DNA from: Heterohyrax brucei
Taxonomy: Eukaryota; Chordata; Mammalia; Hyracoidea; Procaviidae
Reading direction: 5' to 3'
DNA length: 64,000 nt
NCBI GenBank assembly: GCA_028571685.1
Contig: CM053143.1
Coordinates: 4,579,501-4,643,500 of the forward strand
A model generated the notes under the pieces. It saw only the letters and a program-made list of their open reading frames with translations, was not told the DNA's origin and searched no databases. Shown piece after piece: positions 23,048 to 32,999 of the stretch. The position numbers and the translations under genes are program-made. Each line of letters starts with the position of its first letter. The first letter of the stretch is position 1.

Positions 23048-23645
23048 CTAGATGTTACCTGATTTCTCTGCTAATGGATCTAAGAGAATTGTTGGTCACC
23101 AGCAGACTACAATACTGTAGTGACTTGCCCCAGGTGGACTCTCAAGGGTGGAAGACTTTGCTTATTGAGTAGCAAAGAGGCTGCTCTGTTTGTGGAGAAA
23201 CTGGGGGCTGTCAGCCAATCTTAAAATGTGAGAGGTTTTTCAATAGAGAGATTTCCAGAGAGAAAAATAAGCCTCTCAGCCTGCACTTCTATGCAGGGAG
23301 CTGTGCAGGTGCTGAATTGGGAGCTGGAAGCTGTCCAACAGGAGGGGCTGAACAGTTAGTGGGGAACAGCTGACTTCACCTGCCCACTTATAATGAAAAT
23401 ATGTTACCGTTACTGGCCATTTGCAGAAGTTGTAGTTCTCTGTTACAATGTAGCAGCAGAAGCAGAGGTTAAACGGTGGCTGGATTGTTTTTGAGAGGAG
23501 AAGCATAGTCTGATACTGTTGCCCAGTCAAATATGTTAGGTCCCAAGGCTTCTCAGGTATTCGATGCTCCATAAAAAATATCATCCAGGCCTTAGTTCTC
23601 AGAGGGAGATGTGGAGACATCTATTTACTCTGCCATCTTGTATTT

Positions 23646-24126
23646 GTTCAAAAAATTTTCATATTTATCATAATCTTATCATCTGTGACAATGCTTCATC
23701 ATATACATCTGCCTTCCTGAAGTGATCAAAATTAAACTTTATTTAAATAAAAGTGCTGTGACTCAGTGCAGGACCAATAAGGATATTCAGTACAACAAAC
23801 AATATACTGTAAAATGAAAATATATTTATTCCAGTTTGAAAATAACATAATTACAATGCTCTCAAAGGGTTCCCTTTCTTCAAACCCAATGTGTATTTCC
23901 ATTAAGAGGAAATACATACTGCTAAGTCTATTGATAATGATGAAAAGACAGTAATCTTCCTGGCACATGTGCTTTTCGTCATAATTTTAGAAGAGAACCC
24001 TAAATAAATATCCTTTTGAAAAAGTGGTTTGAGGAATGTCTACTTTAATCCACACCAAGGAAGCAACTACGTAATGTAGAAGAATCATGTTATGGAATAT
24101 GTGATTTATTTGTATATTAAATCACA
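23646..24126. other. unassigned sequence
   Basis: Between L1 copy A and the RTE. No repeat or gene recognised. Confidence 0.45.
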
Positions 24127-26600
24127 TTTTTTTGTGATGTAATCACAAAATTCATTCTGACTCATAGCAATCTTATGCACAACAGAATGAAACACTGCCC
24201 TTATGGCACCATGACCACAATCACTTTTATTCTTAAACCCATTATTGTAGTCACTGTGTCAATCCATCTTGATGAGGGTCTTACCAATCATGATGTTCTT
24301 CTCCAAGAATTTATCTTTCCTGACAACATGTAAAAGTATGTATGGCATGGTCTCACCATTCTTGCTTCTAAGGAGCAATCTGATTGTCCTTCTTCCAGGA
24401 GACAGATCTGTTTGTTTATTTGGCAGTCCATAGTACACTCAATATTCTTCTTCAATACCACAATTCAAAGGCATCGGTTCTTCTACTGTCTTTCATATTC
24501 ATTGTCCAGCTTTTGCATGCTATTGCATGATGCTATTGAAAGTACCACAGCTTGGATCAGGCATACCTTAGTCTTCAAGGTGACATCTTTACTTTTCAAC
24601 ACTTTAAAGAATTCTTTTGCAGCATATTTGCCCAAAGCAATGGATCTTTTATTTCTTGACTGCTGCTTCCATAGGCCTTGATTGTGGAATCAAATAAAAT
24701 GAAATCCTTGACGACCTCAGTTCCTTTCTCCTTTTATCATGGTGTTGCTTACTGGTCCAGGTGTGAGGATTTTTGTTCCTTTGACGGTGAGGTGCAATCT
24801 ACACTGAAATTTGTGGTCTTTAATATTCATCAGTAAGTGTTTCAAATCTTCTTCGCTCTCTACATGCAAGGTTATGTCATCTGCATTATTCTGGTTGTTA
24901 ATGAGTATTCCTCTGATCCTGATGACACATTCTTCTTCCTACAGTCCAGCTTCTCAAATTATTTGCTCACCATGCAGACTGAGAAATGTGGAGAAAGGAT
25001 ACAACCCCAATGAACACTTTAAACCATGCAGTGCCCCCTTGTTCTGCTCACACAACTGTCTCTTTATCCATGTACAGACTCCTCATAAACACAAGTAAGT
25101 GTTCTAGAATTCTTATTCTCTACACTGTTATCTATAACTTGTTATGAGCCACACAGTTAAATGTCTTTGCATAGTCAATAAATTGTAGGTAAACATCTTT
25201 ATGGTCTTCCCTGCTACCACTCAAGATTCATCTGACATCAGCAATAATATCCTTGCTTTCACATCCTTTTCTGTATTCTCCTTGAATTTCTGGTAATTCT
25301 CTGTAATATACAACTGCAGTCACTTTTGAACGATCTTTAGCAAAATTTTACTTGCATGTAATACTACTTACATTGTTCAATGATTTCTGCATTTGGTTGG
25401 ATCACTTTTCTTGGGAATAAGCCTAAATATGGGTCTCTTCCAATGGGTTGGCCATGTAGCTGTTTTCTAAATTTCTTGGCATAAATGAGTGAGCACTTCC
25501 AATGCGGCATCCATTTGTTGAAACATCTTAATTGATATTCTGTTAATTCCTAGAGCCTTATTTTTAAGCAGTGATTTCAATGTAGCTTCATTTTCTTCCT
25601 TCGGTACCATTGATTCTTATTCATATGCTACCTCTTGAAATGATTCAACTTCTAATAATTCTTTCTGGTACAATAACTCGGCATGTTCCTTCCATATTAT
25701 TTTGATGCTTCCTGAGTCATTTAATATTTTCCTGTAGAATCCCTCACTATTGCAACCAGAGGCTTGAATTTTGTCTTCGGTAATTTCAGCTTGAAAAGAT
25801 GGAGCATAGTCTTCCCTTTTGATTTTCTATTTCCAGCTCTTTTCACATGTTATTATAATACTTTGTTTTCTCAAATCACCCTTTGAAATGTATTTGTTTT
25901 GCTTCATCATTTCTTCCATTTGCAGTAGCTGCTTGATGTTTAAGAACAAGTTTCAGAGTCTCTTCTGACATCTAATTTGATCATTTCTTTATTTCTTGTC
26001 TTTTTAATGGCCTCTTGCTTTCTTCGTGGATGATGCCTTTGATGCCATTCCACAACTTGTGTTGTCTTTAGTCACTAATGTTCAATGCATCAAATGTATT
26101 TTTGAAATGGTCTCTAAACTCAAGTGAGATATATTCAAGGTTGTACCTTGGCTCTTATGGACTAGTTTTCATTTTCTTCAGTTTCAACTTAACTTTCATA
26201 TAAATGGTGATCTGGTCCTCAGTCAGCAACTGATCTTGTTCTGACTGATGATATTGAACTTTTGCATTATCTCTTTCCACAGATGCAGTTGATTTGACTC
26301 CTGTGTGTTCTATCTGGTAAGATCCATGTGTATAGTGACCATTCATATCGGTGAAAAAAGGTACTTGCAATGAAGATGTCATTGATCTTGCAAGATTCAA
26401 CCATGCAGTCTCTGGCGTTGTTTCTATCACCAAGGCCATATTTTCTAACAATCGATCCTTCTTCTTTGTTTTCAATCATCAGTAATTTTCAATGCATCCT
26501 GAATGCAAATTTGATCAATTTCAGACTACAAAATCTTCAATTTCTTCATCTTTGTCCTTAGAGATTGGTGCAAAAGTTTTAATACTAATTGTATTAACTG
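24127..26600 (-). mobile_element. RTE LINE, 3' part (antisense) of a 5'-inverted insertion
   Basis: The 3' terminus is at about 24,127. Inward blocks follow RTE order: CAACAGAATGAAACACTGCCC; an RT-region antisense stretch at 24,830-25,260 (including ATCTGCATTATT opposite the Tyr-Ala-Asp-Asp area and GTCAATAAATTGTAGGTAAAC opposite the 'YVDF' RT region); and the endonuclease C-terminal end at 26,155-26,590. It stops at 26,600 inside the endonuclease, at the CAGTTAA motif, where a plus-strand RTE segment begins. Confidence 0.88.
26155..26590 (-). pseudogene. RTE endonuclease C-terminal fragment
   Basis: Two overlapping frames on the minus strand give the conserved order IVRKYGLGDRNN, SLYTWILPDRTHRSQINC, then ICGKR and, in the other frame, LLTEDQITIYMKVKLKLKK. 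RTE endonucleases read 'YGLG(D/E)RN.., LYTWTSPDG..NQIDYI...KR', so the DNA-cleavage fold is recognisable. A frameshift near 26,300 separates the halves. Apurinic-type endonuclease; dead copy. Confidence 0.8.
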
Positions 26601-27017
26601 ACGACTGGAGAAGACCTGCCTCTTCAAAGAACAGCTGACCTTAATGATGTGGATGGAATCAATCTTTCAGAAACTTCATTTGCTGCTGTGGCCCAACTAC
26701 AAATGAGAAGAAACAGTCACAAACAACCTATAATAACTGAAATGTGGAATGTATGAAGTTTGAATCTAGGAAAATTAGAAATTGTCAAAAGTGAAATGGT
26801 ACACACAAATACTGTTATTCTAGGTATTAGTGAGCTGTAATGGACTGGTATTGGCCATTCTGAATTGGGCAATCATATGGTCCACTATGACAAGAATAAA
26901 AATTTGAAGAGGAATGGTGTTGCATTCATTGTCAAAAAAAATTTCAAGAACTGTCGTGAAATACAGTGTTGTCAGTGATAGGATGATTGCCACATGTCTA
27001 CAAAGAAGGCCAGTTAA
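26601..27017 (+). mobile_element. RTE LINE 5' part in inverted orientation
   Basis: The plus strand reads as the RTE 5' region: GACTGGAGAAGACCTGCCTC, the 5'UTR, then an endonuclease start at about 26,760-27,000 in broken frames (LGKLEIVKSEM, ILGISEL, NGVAFIVKK). It ends at the CAGTTAA motif (about 27,011-27,017), the same RTE position at which the antisense part stops. Together the two halves make one insertion with an inverted 5' end. Confidence 0.85.
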
Positions 27018-27260
27018 ATCAGATTCTATATACGTATCCTTGTAGGCATGTGGATATATATACATATGTAATGTGATTTATGACATTCATATGCCTACAA
27101 GGAAGGCCAGTTATATTATATTATACATGTATGGATAGATAGATATGTAATGTGACTTAACTGGCCTTCCTTGTAGGCATACGGATATCATAATTCACAT
27201 TACATACATATATATGTAATACAGATATCCGTAAATCACATTACGTATATATGTATGTAT
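26990..27260. repeat. alternating inverted repeats with AT-rich spacers
   Basis: A segment derived from the RTE endonuclease (CCTACAAGGAAGGCCAGTTA) recurs in alternating orientation: plus at 26,992-27,017 and 27,090-27,113; minus at 27,034-27,056 and 27,153-27,188; a partial plus near 27,222-27,245. Positions 27,091-27,113 and 27,158-27,180 are perfect 23-bp inverted repeats with a 44-bp loop. Confidence 0.85.
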
Positions 27261-27325
27261 GCACATATATATATACATAATATTCATGTGTATATATATA
27301 TATGTGCATATACATATACATGGAT
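27261..27325. repeat. (TA/CA)n-rich low-complexity tract
   Basis: Alternating purine-pyrimidine sequence of ATATATGT and CATATATA units, which continues the AT-rich block above. Confidence 0.6.
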
Positions 27326-27475
27326 AACACTGGTGGTGTAGGTGTTAAGTGCTATGGCTGCTAACCAAAAGGTCAGTAGTTCGAATAAACTAGGTACACC
27401 TTGGAAATCCTAAGGGGCAATTCTACTCTGTCCTGTAGGGTAGCTGCAAGTTGGAATCAAATTTATGGCAAAAGG
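27322..27475 (+). repeat. AfroSINE-type SINE
   Basis: Head (GGATAACACTGGTGGTGTAG), core (CTGCTAACCAAAAGGTCAG), middle (CTTGGAAATCCTAAGGGGCA) and tail (TGTAGGGTAGCTGCAAGTTG). Immediately upstream of the (GT)n array. Confidence 0.9.
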
Positions 27476-27490
27476 TATATATGTGTGTGA

Positions 27491-27546
<56 letters not shown>
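27491..27546 (+). repeat. (GT)n microsatellite
   Basis: About 28 uninterrupted GT units directly after a SINE, consistent with expansion of a SINE tail. Its reverse strand yields a translated poly-HT stretch, which is not a real protein. Confidence 0.97.
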
Positions 27547-27549
<3 letters not shown>

Positions 27550-27551
<2 letters not shown>

Positions 27552-28337
27552 TAGGACTATGATGTGGAGACAGATTATATATATATACATGTATACTTTT
27601 GTCATACAGTTGCCATATACATAAATGTGTCTCCACTTCATATTCCTAGCAAATATGATTCTCTAGTTTAATAACAAAGAAAACCTAGAGGTTGCAATGG
27701 TCAATACTCCATTGCTAACAAAAAGGAAAATAAATGCTAATATTTCTAAGACAAATGGAAAGTACTTGATGGAGGAATTATGAGTACAATAGAAATTTAG
27801 GAAGACTGAAACATTTTCAGAGTCAGTCTTACATGAACTTTACAGAGCTTTTATATATAAAACTCTATAGAGTTTTTTTGGAAACTTAAATAAGGCTAGT
27901 TCATCTATAGGATAGAAGACCAGATGAATTGTACAATTACAGTTAATGAGTAGAGAAGACTGCTGTTGATTCTAGAGAAAAGACCAACATTTACCTGATT
28001 GGAATGGAACAAAGCTATTAATTCCTGGTCAAAGATGGTTATTAAACTGTTATATGCTGTCAAGTCACTTTTAACTTACAGATTTCCTATAGGGTAGAGG
28101 AGAATGGTTTCTCCCACCAACAGCTGCATGGGAGAAAAGAACAGGTGATCTGCTCTAGAAAAGAATGCAGCCTAGGAAAACCTAAGAAGCCATTCTTTCC
28201 ATTTATCTTAGAAATATTAGCATTTATTTTCCAAATTATAGGTTTTTCAGTGTCAGACAATATGACATACTTTATTTTGTCCTCAAATAAATTTTTTACT
28301 TGCAGAATTTGAGGAGTCTCAATACATAATAAAATAC
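27550..28337. other. unassigned sequence
   Basis: 28,040-28,110 may contain a fragmentary antisense SINE (TGCTGTCAAGTCACTTTTAACTTA, CCTATAGGGTAGAG). Otherwise no assignment and no coding motif. Confidence 0.4.
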
Positions 28338-28538
28338 TTGGATGGTACAAACAGTTTGCACTTGACTGATAATCAAAATGTTAGTGATTCAAATCCACCA
28401 AGCAGCAAGATGGAAGAAACACCCTAGCAATCTGATTCTGTAAAGATTAGAGCAAAGAAAAGTCTATGGACCAGTTCTGCTGTGTAGCACATGAGGTTGC
28501 ATGAGCCAGAATCGGCTTGAAACTCAAGACAACAACAG
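28338..28538 (+). repeat. AfroSINE, longer variant with TGTAAAGATT insert
   Basis: TTGGATGGTACAAACAGTTTGC head, AATCCACCAAGCAGC core, TCTGTAAAGATTAGAGCAAAGAAAAG linker, then tail GAGCCAGAATCGGC. The linker recurs at 51,600 and 61,400. Confidence 0.75.
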
Positions 28539-29843
28539 TAATCACTTCTCTTCCCCATCTAAGCCCCGAACTAATTGAAAAATAAAAGATAATTATCAGA
28601 TTAAGGTAGAATATCCCATCCATAAAATAGATATCTGAGAATGTAGCGTGAATATGGTTACAAAATGAATTTTCTAATTCTGAGTGAATCTCATTGTTAG
28701 CTTAGCCATAAGTAGGCCAGTCTCTTGGGAGGCTAATTCAAAGGCATGCTTTCTACTCTACTTCTGCTATAAATTGTGAAGTATGGAGAAGCAGCAGAGA
28801 GTTATGCTTTTCACATACACACTTCAAACATGAAAGAGGAAGAAGAAAATGGGTTACTTGTCACTAATTCTTCTTTCCAGTCACACAAATCACTAAATAG
28901 ATGAGTGAATGAGAAGATGAAGAGAGTCTTAACATTTTTACTGTACCAGATGTCCCTACCCTTACAAGGAATGTCAAATAAAGACTACACCAGTAGCATT
29001 AGCAACAGAAATAGAACAAAATGCACTCAAAATCTTCCATGATTTAAGTTTTGTTGAAAAATTTGAAGTTTTTATTAATTCAGTGAAATACATTCCTGGT
29101 AGCTTTCAAGAACTAAATATATTTAGTTCACAGACAAATAAGAAAAGCAAATCCAAATGCTATAGGTAAGTCCCTATTAAGTTTATTCATCTTATCAAGG
29201 ATATTACAATTATCTTCAGTGCCCACACAGGAAATGTAATACATGTATTTGCATAATGGCATTTGGCATGTAACTGACAATGTTTATCATCTGAGAAAAA
29301 TCTTCATCTATTTTAGGCAGAAAAATAATTACATTTTTTATTAGTGGCATATAAAAGTGTAGTCAGATACTGTATTTAGATTCTGTAATTGAATAATACA
29401 AAGTTTAAATGTGTGAAGGAAATTAATCTCTCAATGGAGAAAGATTGTTCAAACTCTGTAGCAAAGTCACTTGAATTATTCAGTGATGTCCTTTTCAATT
29501 TAGGGCATTTTTAAAAATCTTGTTTTATTTTTGGACATACAAAGAAATAAAATACAAGTAAATGATAGCAGCTAATGATAGCTATAGGAAAATTCTGCAT
29601 TAACAACAAATTTAAAACAAACAACTGTCTGTTTTCTCTATCTTACCAGATCAATTTTATGAGTCTATTACTGGCATGTTTGATTTTATTATTGTTTTTA
29701 TTTTTGGCATTTTGAAGAGTCTGCATATTACCCTCAGAAGATTCTCTTCTTCTAGGGAGGGCATTTTGCCTGTGGGTACCTCATCCGCTATCCTGTATCA
29801 TATAAATCAGTCGTATGTCCCTTTTGAATCACACTATCTAGTG
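28539..29843. other. unassigned sequence
   Basis: AT-rich DNA without recognisable repeat, exon or motif. Open frames are short. Confidence 0.5.
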
Positions 29844-30045
29844 TGGGTCCCTTGGTGGCACAAACAGCTCAGCTAAGCACTAGATTACAAGCTACAGAGT
29901 TGACAGTACAAACCAGCCAGAGGTGCGTGGGAAACCAAGCTTAGAAGTTTGCTTCTGAAAGATCACTTTGAAAAGCCTATGAAATAGTTCTACTCTGCAC
30001 ATGGAGTCCTCGTGAGTCAGAATTGACTTGATGACAAATGATAAC
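29844..30045 (+). repeat. AfroSINE-like SINE, longer variant
   Basis: Head GGTCCCTTGGTGGCACAAAC, a diverged core, then tail CATGGAGTCCTCGTGAGTCAGAATTG. Heavily diverged in the middle. Confidence 0.65.
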
Positions 30046-30139
30046 AATAAAATATGTGGTGATGATGATGAAAAAGGAACCAGTTCCAGGGGATAATTCA
30101 GCTAATTTGTTTTGTGCATGAAACCAAAGAAAAACGGAA

Positions 30140-30480
30140 AGCCAAAGCCAAGTGCTGTCGAGTCAGATCCAACTCATGGTGACCCTAGGGAAGAAAACAA
30201 TGTATCTATTATTTTACCGTGTAATCCTCTGTTCCACTGCTATTCATAAAGTTTTCACTGGCTAGTTGTTTTCAGAAATAAACTGCTGGGTCCTTTTTCC
30301 TAATGTGTCTTAGTCTAGCAGTTTAGCTGAAAACATTGTATTTGAACACCAGTGGCATAGCTTCCAGCATCACAGCAACACACAAATCCCCACAGAATGA
30401 TGAACTGACAGAACCGTCAGGGAAACATGACTGGAGATTAGCCACCTCCTCAAAGCAGAGATGATATTTACGACACAAAT
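30140..30480 (+). repeat. SINE-derived sequence plus SINE-like module before an RTE
   Basis: 30,145-30,190 reads as an antisense SINE tail (GTGCTGTCGAGTCAGATCC, GTGACCC). 30,215-30,390 is the module shared with 14,641-14,815 (TCTGTTCCACTGCTATTCAT, TTTTCACTGGCTAGTTGTTTTC, CTTAGTCTAGCAGTTTAGCTG, AGTGGCATAGCTTCC). The RTE 5' end follows at about 30,430. Confidence 0.6.
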
Positions 30481-31962
30481 AGAGTCAAGCTTTCAGAATC
30501 TTCATTTTCTGATGTGGCATGACTCAAAATAAGAATAAACAACTGCAAATGTCCATTAAAATTCAGAACCTGGAATATATGAAGTATGAGTCCAGGAAAA
30601 TTGAAAATTATCAAAAATGAAATGAGCACACATAAATCAGTATGCTAGGCATTAGTGAGCTGAAATAAACTAGTATTTGGCCATTTTGAACGGAATAGTC
30701 ATATGCAAATATTCCCATGTGGGAATACTGGAAATTATAACTTGAAGAGTAATGTTGCATTCATCATCAAGAAGAAAATTTCAGGATGTATTCTGAAGTA
30801 CAGTGCTGTCAGTGATAGGATAATATACATAATTCTACAAGGGAGACTACATAATACAACTATTATTCAAATTTACGCACTAACCACAAAGCACAAATAC
30901 AAAGAAACTAAAGATTTTCACCAAATTCTGCTGTTTGAAATTGATCCAACATGCAATCAGGAAGCATTGATAATCACTAGTGATTGGAAATCAAAAATCA
31001 GAAACAATAGAAAACAACTGGCAGTTTGAACTGGTCTTCATGATAGAAATATGACAGAAATCACACAATTGAATTTTGCAACACCGATAACATCTTCACT
31101 GCAAATATCTTCTTTTACCAATCTAAATGGTGACTATATACTTTTCCAGAGGTAATATACAGGAATCAAACTGGCTACATCTGCAGAAAGAAATGAGGGA
31201 AAAGCTCAATATCACCAGTTAGAACAAGGCCAAGGGCTGAATGCAGATTAGACCATCAACTATTCATGTGAAAGTTCAAGTTAAAAATGAAGAAAATTAG
31301 AACAAGTCATTAAGAGTCAAAAGATGAACTTGAGTATATCCACATGGATTTAGAGACCATCAAGAAAAGATTTGACACATTGAACACTAATGATGGAAGA
31401 TCAGATGAGTCATGGAATGACATCAAGAGCATCATACATGAAGAAAGCAAGAGGTCATTAAAAAGACAGAAGATAAAGAAAAGATTAAAATGAATGTCAG
31501 AAGGGGCTATGAACTTGTTCCTGATGTCAGATAGCTAAAGCAAAAGGAAAAACGTGTTAATAAATGTATATAATGAAGCAAAAGAGTTGAACAGGAGATT
31601 GCAAAGGACTGCTTGAGCAGATAAACTATCATGACAGCATGGGAAAAGACCAGGAGAGAGAAAACCAAAAGGGAAGATAATGCACAGTATTTCTCAGAAT
31701 GAAGAACCAAAGAAATATATCAAGCCCCAAGTTGGAATATTGAAGGATTCAATGGGGAAAATGTTAAACAACTCAAGAAACATCAAAAGTAGATGGAAGG
31801 AATACACAGAGTCACTATAAAAAAAAAAAGAATAGTTATGATCAACTGTTTTAGGAAGTAGCACGTGATCAAGAACTGATGATACTGAGTGTAACCTCTG
31901 CTGAAGACATTGGTGAAAAATAAACTACAGAAATCAATGCAATAGCATTCTCAACTTCAGCT
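30430..31962 (+). mobile_element. RTE LINE, 5' half (sense)
   Basis: Sense RTE: 5'UTR (CATGACTGGAGATTAGCCACC), endonuclease in broken frames, then the region up to the beginning of the RT (GGAAGGAATACACAGAGTCAC, ATTGGTGAAAAATAAACTACAG). It stops at about 31,962, where antisense L1 sequence begins. The 3' half is not present. Confidence 0.85.
30560..31300 (+). pseudogene. RTE endonuclease pseudogene
   Basis: The best frame (30,703-31,029) includes NYNLKSNVAFIIKKK, SDRIIYIILQGRLHNTTII, then QIYALTTKHKYKE, matching the RTE endonuclease order (Asn-Gly-Val-Ala-Phe-Ile; Gln-Gly-Arg...Gln-Val-Tyr-Ala-Pro-Thr). Here the Pro is Leu (ALTT) and the later Gly-Asp-Trp is Ser-Asp-Trp (TSDWKSKI). The frame is lost after 31,029, although nucleotide similarity continues (GGTGACTATATACTTTTCCAG, opposite the Tyr-Thr-Trp motif). 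Non-functional. Confidence 0.8.
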
Positions 31963-31965
31963 AGG

Positions 31966-32669
31966 ATGGGACTAATTGATGCTTCTTAGACAGCTGCTTG
32001 CTAGCTTTTAAGACCAATATGCCACTCACCAAAGTGTGATGCACAACATTTCCTTAATAAATCTTTGTTATGCCAGTTGACCTAAGTGTTCTCTGAAATT
32101 GTAGTTTCCTGATGCCTACCGCTGCTACTCTTCTTTTTAATGTTTGGCCCTTCCTACGCCTAACTTAATGCTTATCTACTATCTGATTGATGAATAATTC
32201 CTCTCCCTCCCTCTCAACCTTTGTAACCAACAAAGGATGACTTCTTCTCTGTTTAAACCATTTTCTGAGTTCTTATAGTAATAGGGAAACCCTGGTGGTA
32301 TAATGGTTAAGTGCTAAGTCTGCTATCCAAAAGGTTGCCAGTTCAATACCACCAGACACACCTTGGAAATTCTATAGCTCAGTTCTACTCTGTTCTACAG
32401 GGTCGCTATGAGTCAGAATCAATGTGATGGCAATGGTTTTGGTTTTTTGGTTTTATAGTAATGGTCTCATGCGATATTTGTACTTTGGCTTCTGACTAGT
32501 TTCACTAAACACAATGCCTCCAGATTCCTTCAAGTTATGTTTCCCAAGGTCATTGTTGTTCTTTATCATTGCATAATATTCCATTGTGTGAATATACTGT
32601 ACTTTGTTTATCCACTCATCTGTTAATTGTCATCCAGATTGATTCCATCTTAAGGCTATTGTGGATAGT
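31966..32669 (-). mobile_element. older L1 3' end (antisense), split by a SINE
   Basis: Plus-strand reading of an antisense L1: 3'UTR (AATTGATGCTTCTTAGACAG, GCTTGCTAGCTTTTAAGACC, TTATGCCAGTTGACCTAAG) then the ORF2 end (TCTGACTAGTTTCACTAAAC, TTCTTTATCATTGCATAATATTCC). The element contains a SINE at 32,283-32,452 and stops at 32,669, where the LTR begins. Its 3' edge abuts the RTE. Confidence 0.8.
32273..32462 (+). repeat. AfroSINE inserted in L1, with target-site duplications
   Basis: Full-length SINE (GGGAAACCCTGGTGGTATAA ... GGTCGCTATGAGTCAGAATC ... T-rich tail). Flanked by perfect 10-bp duplications TTATAGTAAT at 32,273-32,282 and 32,453-32,462. Removing it joins the L1 sequence on both sides. 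Confidence 0.95.
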
Positions 32670-32980
32670 TGTGAAGAAAAAACTCTCTGAAAGAAACTTC
32701 CCCTTCTCTTATCCTGCCCCTTTCTGCCCACACCCTGTCCCCTTATCTTATCTGGCCCATTCTTCCCATAAACCCATCTGCCCACAACCCCATCCCCTTA
32801 TCCTATCTGGCCCGTTCTGCCCACGACCCCCTGCTTTACACACCATCTCTGTAAAAGCCTACTCCACTTCCCCACTGGGGCCAGTCACTGGAGCTCTGTA
32901 AGCACCCACTGGCTCACTAGAGTTACTTCAATAAGCAGCTGCTTCTTCTCTCCTTGAGTGTCAGTAGATTTCCTATAACA
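32670..32980 (+). mobile_element. ERV 5' LTR
   Basis: 311-bp unit beginning TGTGAAG and ending ...TATAACA, directly followed by a tRNA-Glu-like primer-binding site. It is C-rich in U3 (repeated CCCCTTATCC/CTGGCCC-like blocks at 32,695-32,830) with a degenerate polyA-like CAATAAGC near 32,929. It interrupts the L1 at its left edge. No second LTR was recognised downstream, so the provirus is probably truncated or rearranged. Confidence 0.8.
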
Positions 32981-32982
32981 TT

Positions 32983-32999
32983 TGGTTCCCTGACCAAGA
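32983..32999 (+). promoter_or_regulatory. retroviral primer-binding site, tRNA-Glu type
   Basis: TGGTTCCCTGACC (32,983-32,995) is complementary to the 3' end of tRNA-Glu (CCA end plus acceptor stem), as in HERV-E-type class I ERVs. It lies two bases after the CA end of the LTR, the standard position for the primer-binding site. The last third is diverged from the full 18-nt complement. Confidence 0.8.

Larger units (their letters stand above)
17575..23645 (-). mobile_element. nearly full-length L1 LINE (copy A)
   Basis: About 6.07 kb on the minus strand. In transcript order: 5'UTR (from about 23,645, where the reverse complement starts with a CAAGATGGCAGAGTAAATAG motif), ORF1 (23,047-22,121), an inter-ORF spacer containing a short SINE-tail fragment (about 22,025-22,065), ORF2 (about 21,640-17,867), 3'UTR, and a T-rich end on the plus strand (17,575-17,600) corresponding to the poly-A tail. 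All ORFs are interrupted. It is the most complete L1 of the window. Confidence 0.92.

Noticed and set aside
17575-23645. Target-site duplication for L1 copy A
   Set aside because: Flanks around 17,560 and 23,650 both contain AAAATTT-like A/T strings, but the match is low-complexity and imperfect, so I do not claim it.
27423-27641. Minus-strand open frame with a long His-Thr repeat
   Set aside because: It is the translation of the (GT)n microsatellite and has no other coding support.
32569-32901. Plus-strand frame of 110 codons rich in Pro at 32.6-32.9 kb
   Set aside because: It spans the L1/LTR junction and follows C-rich LTR sequence; no gene family is recognisable.
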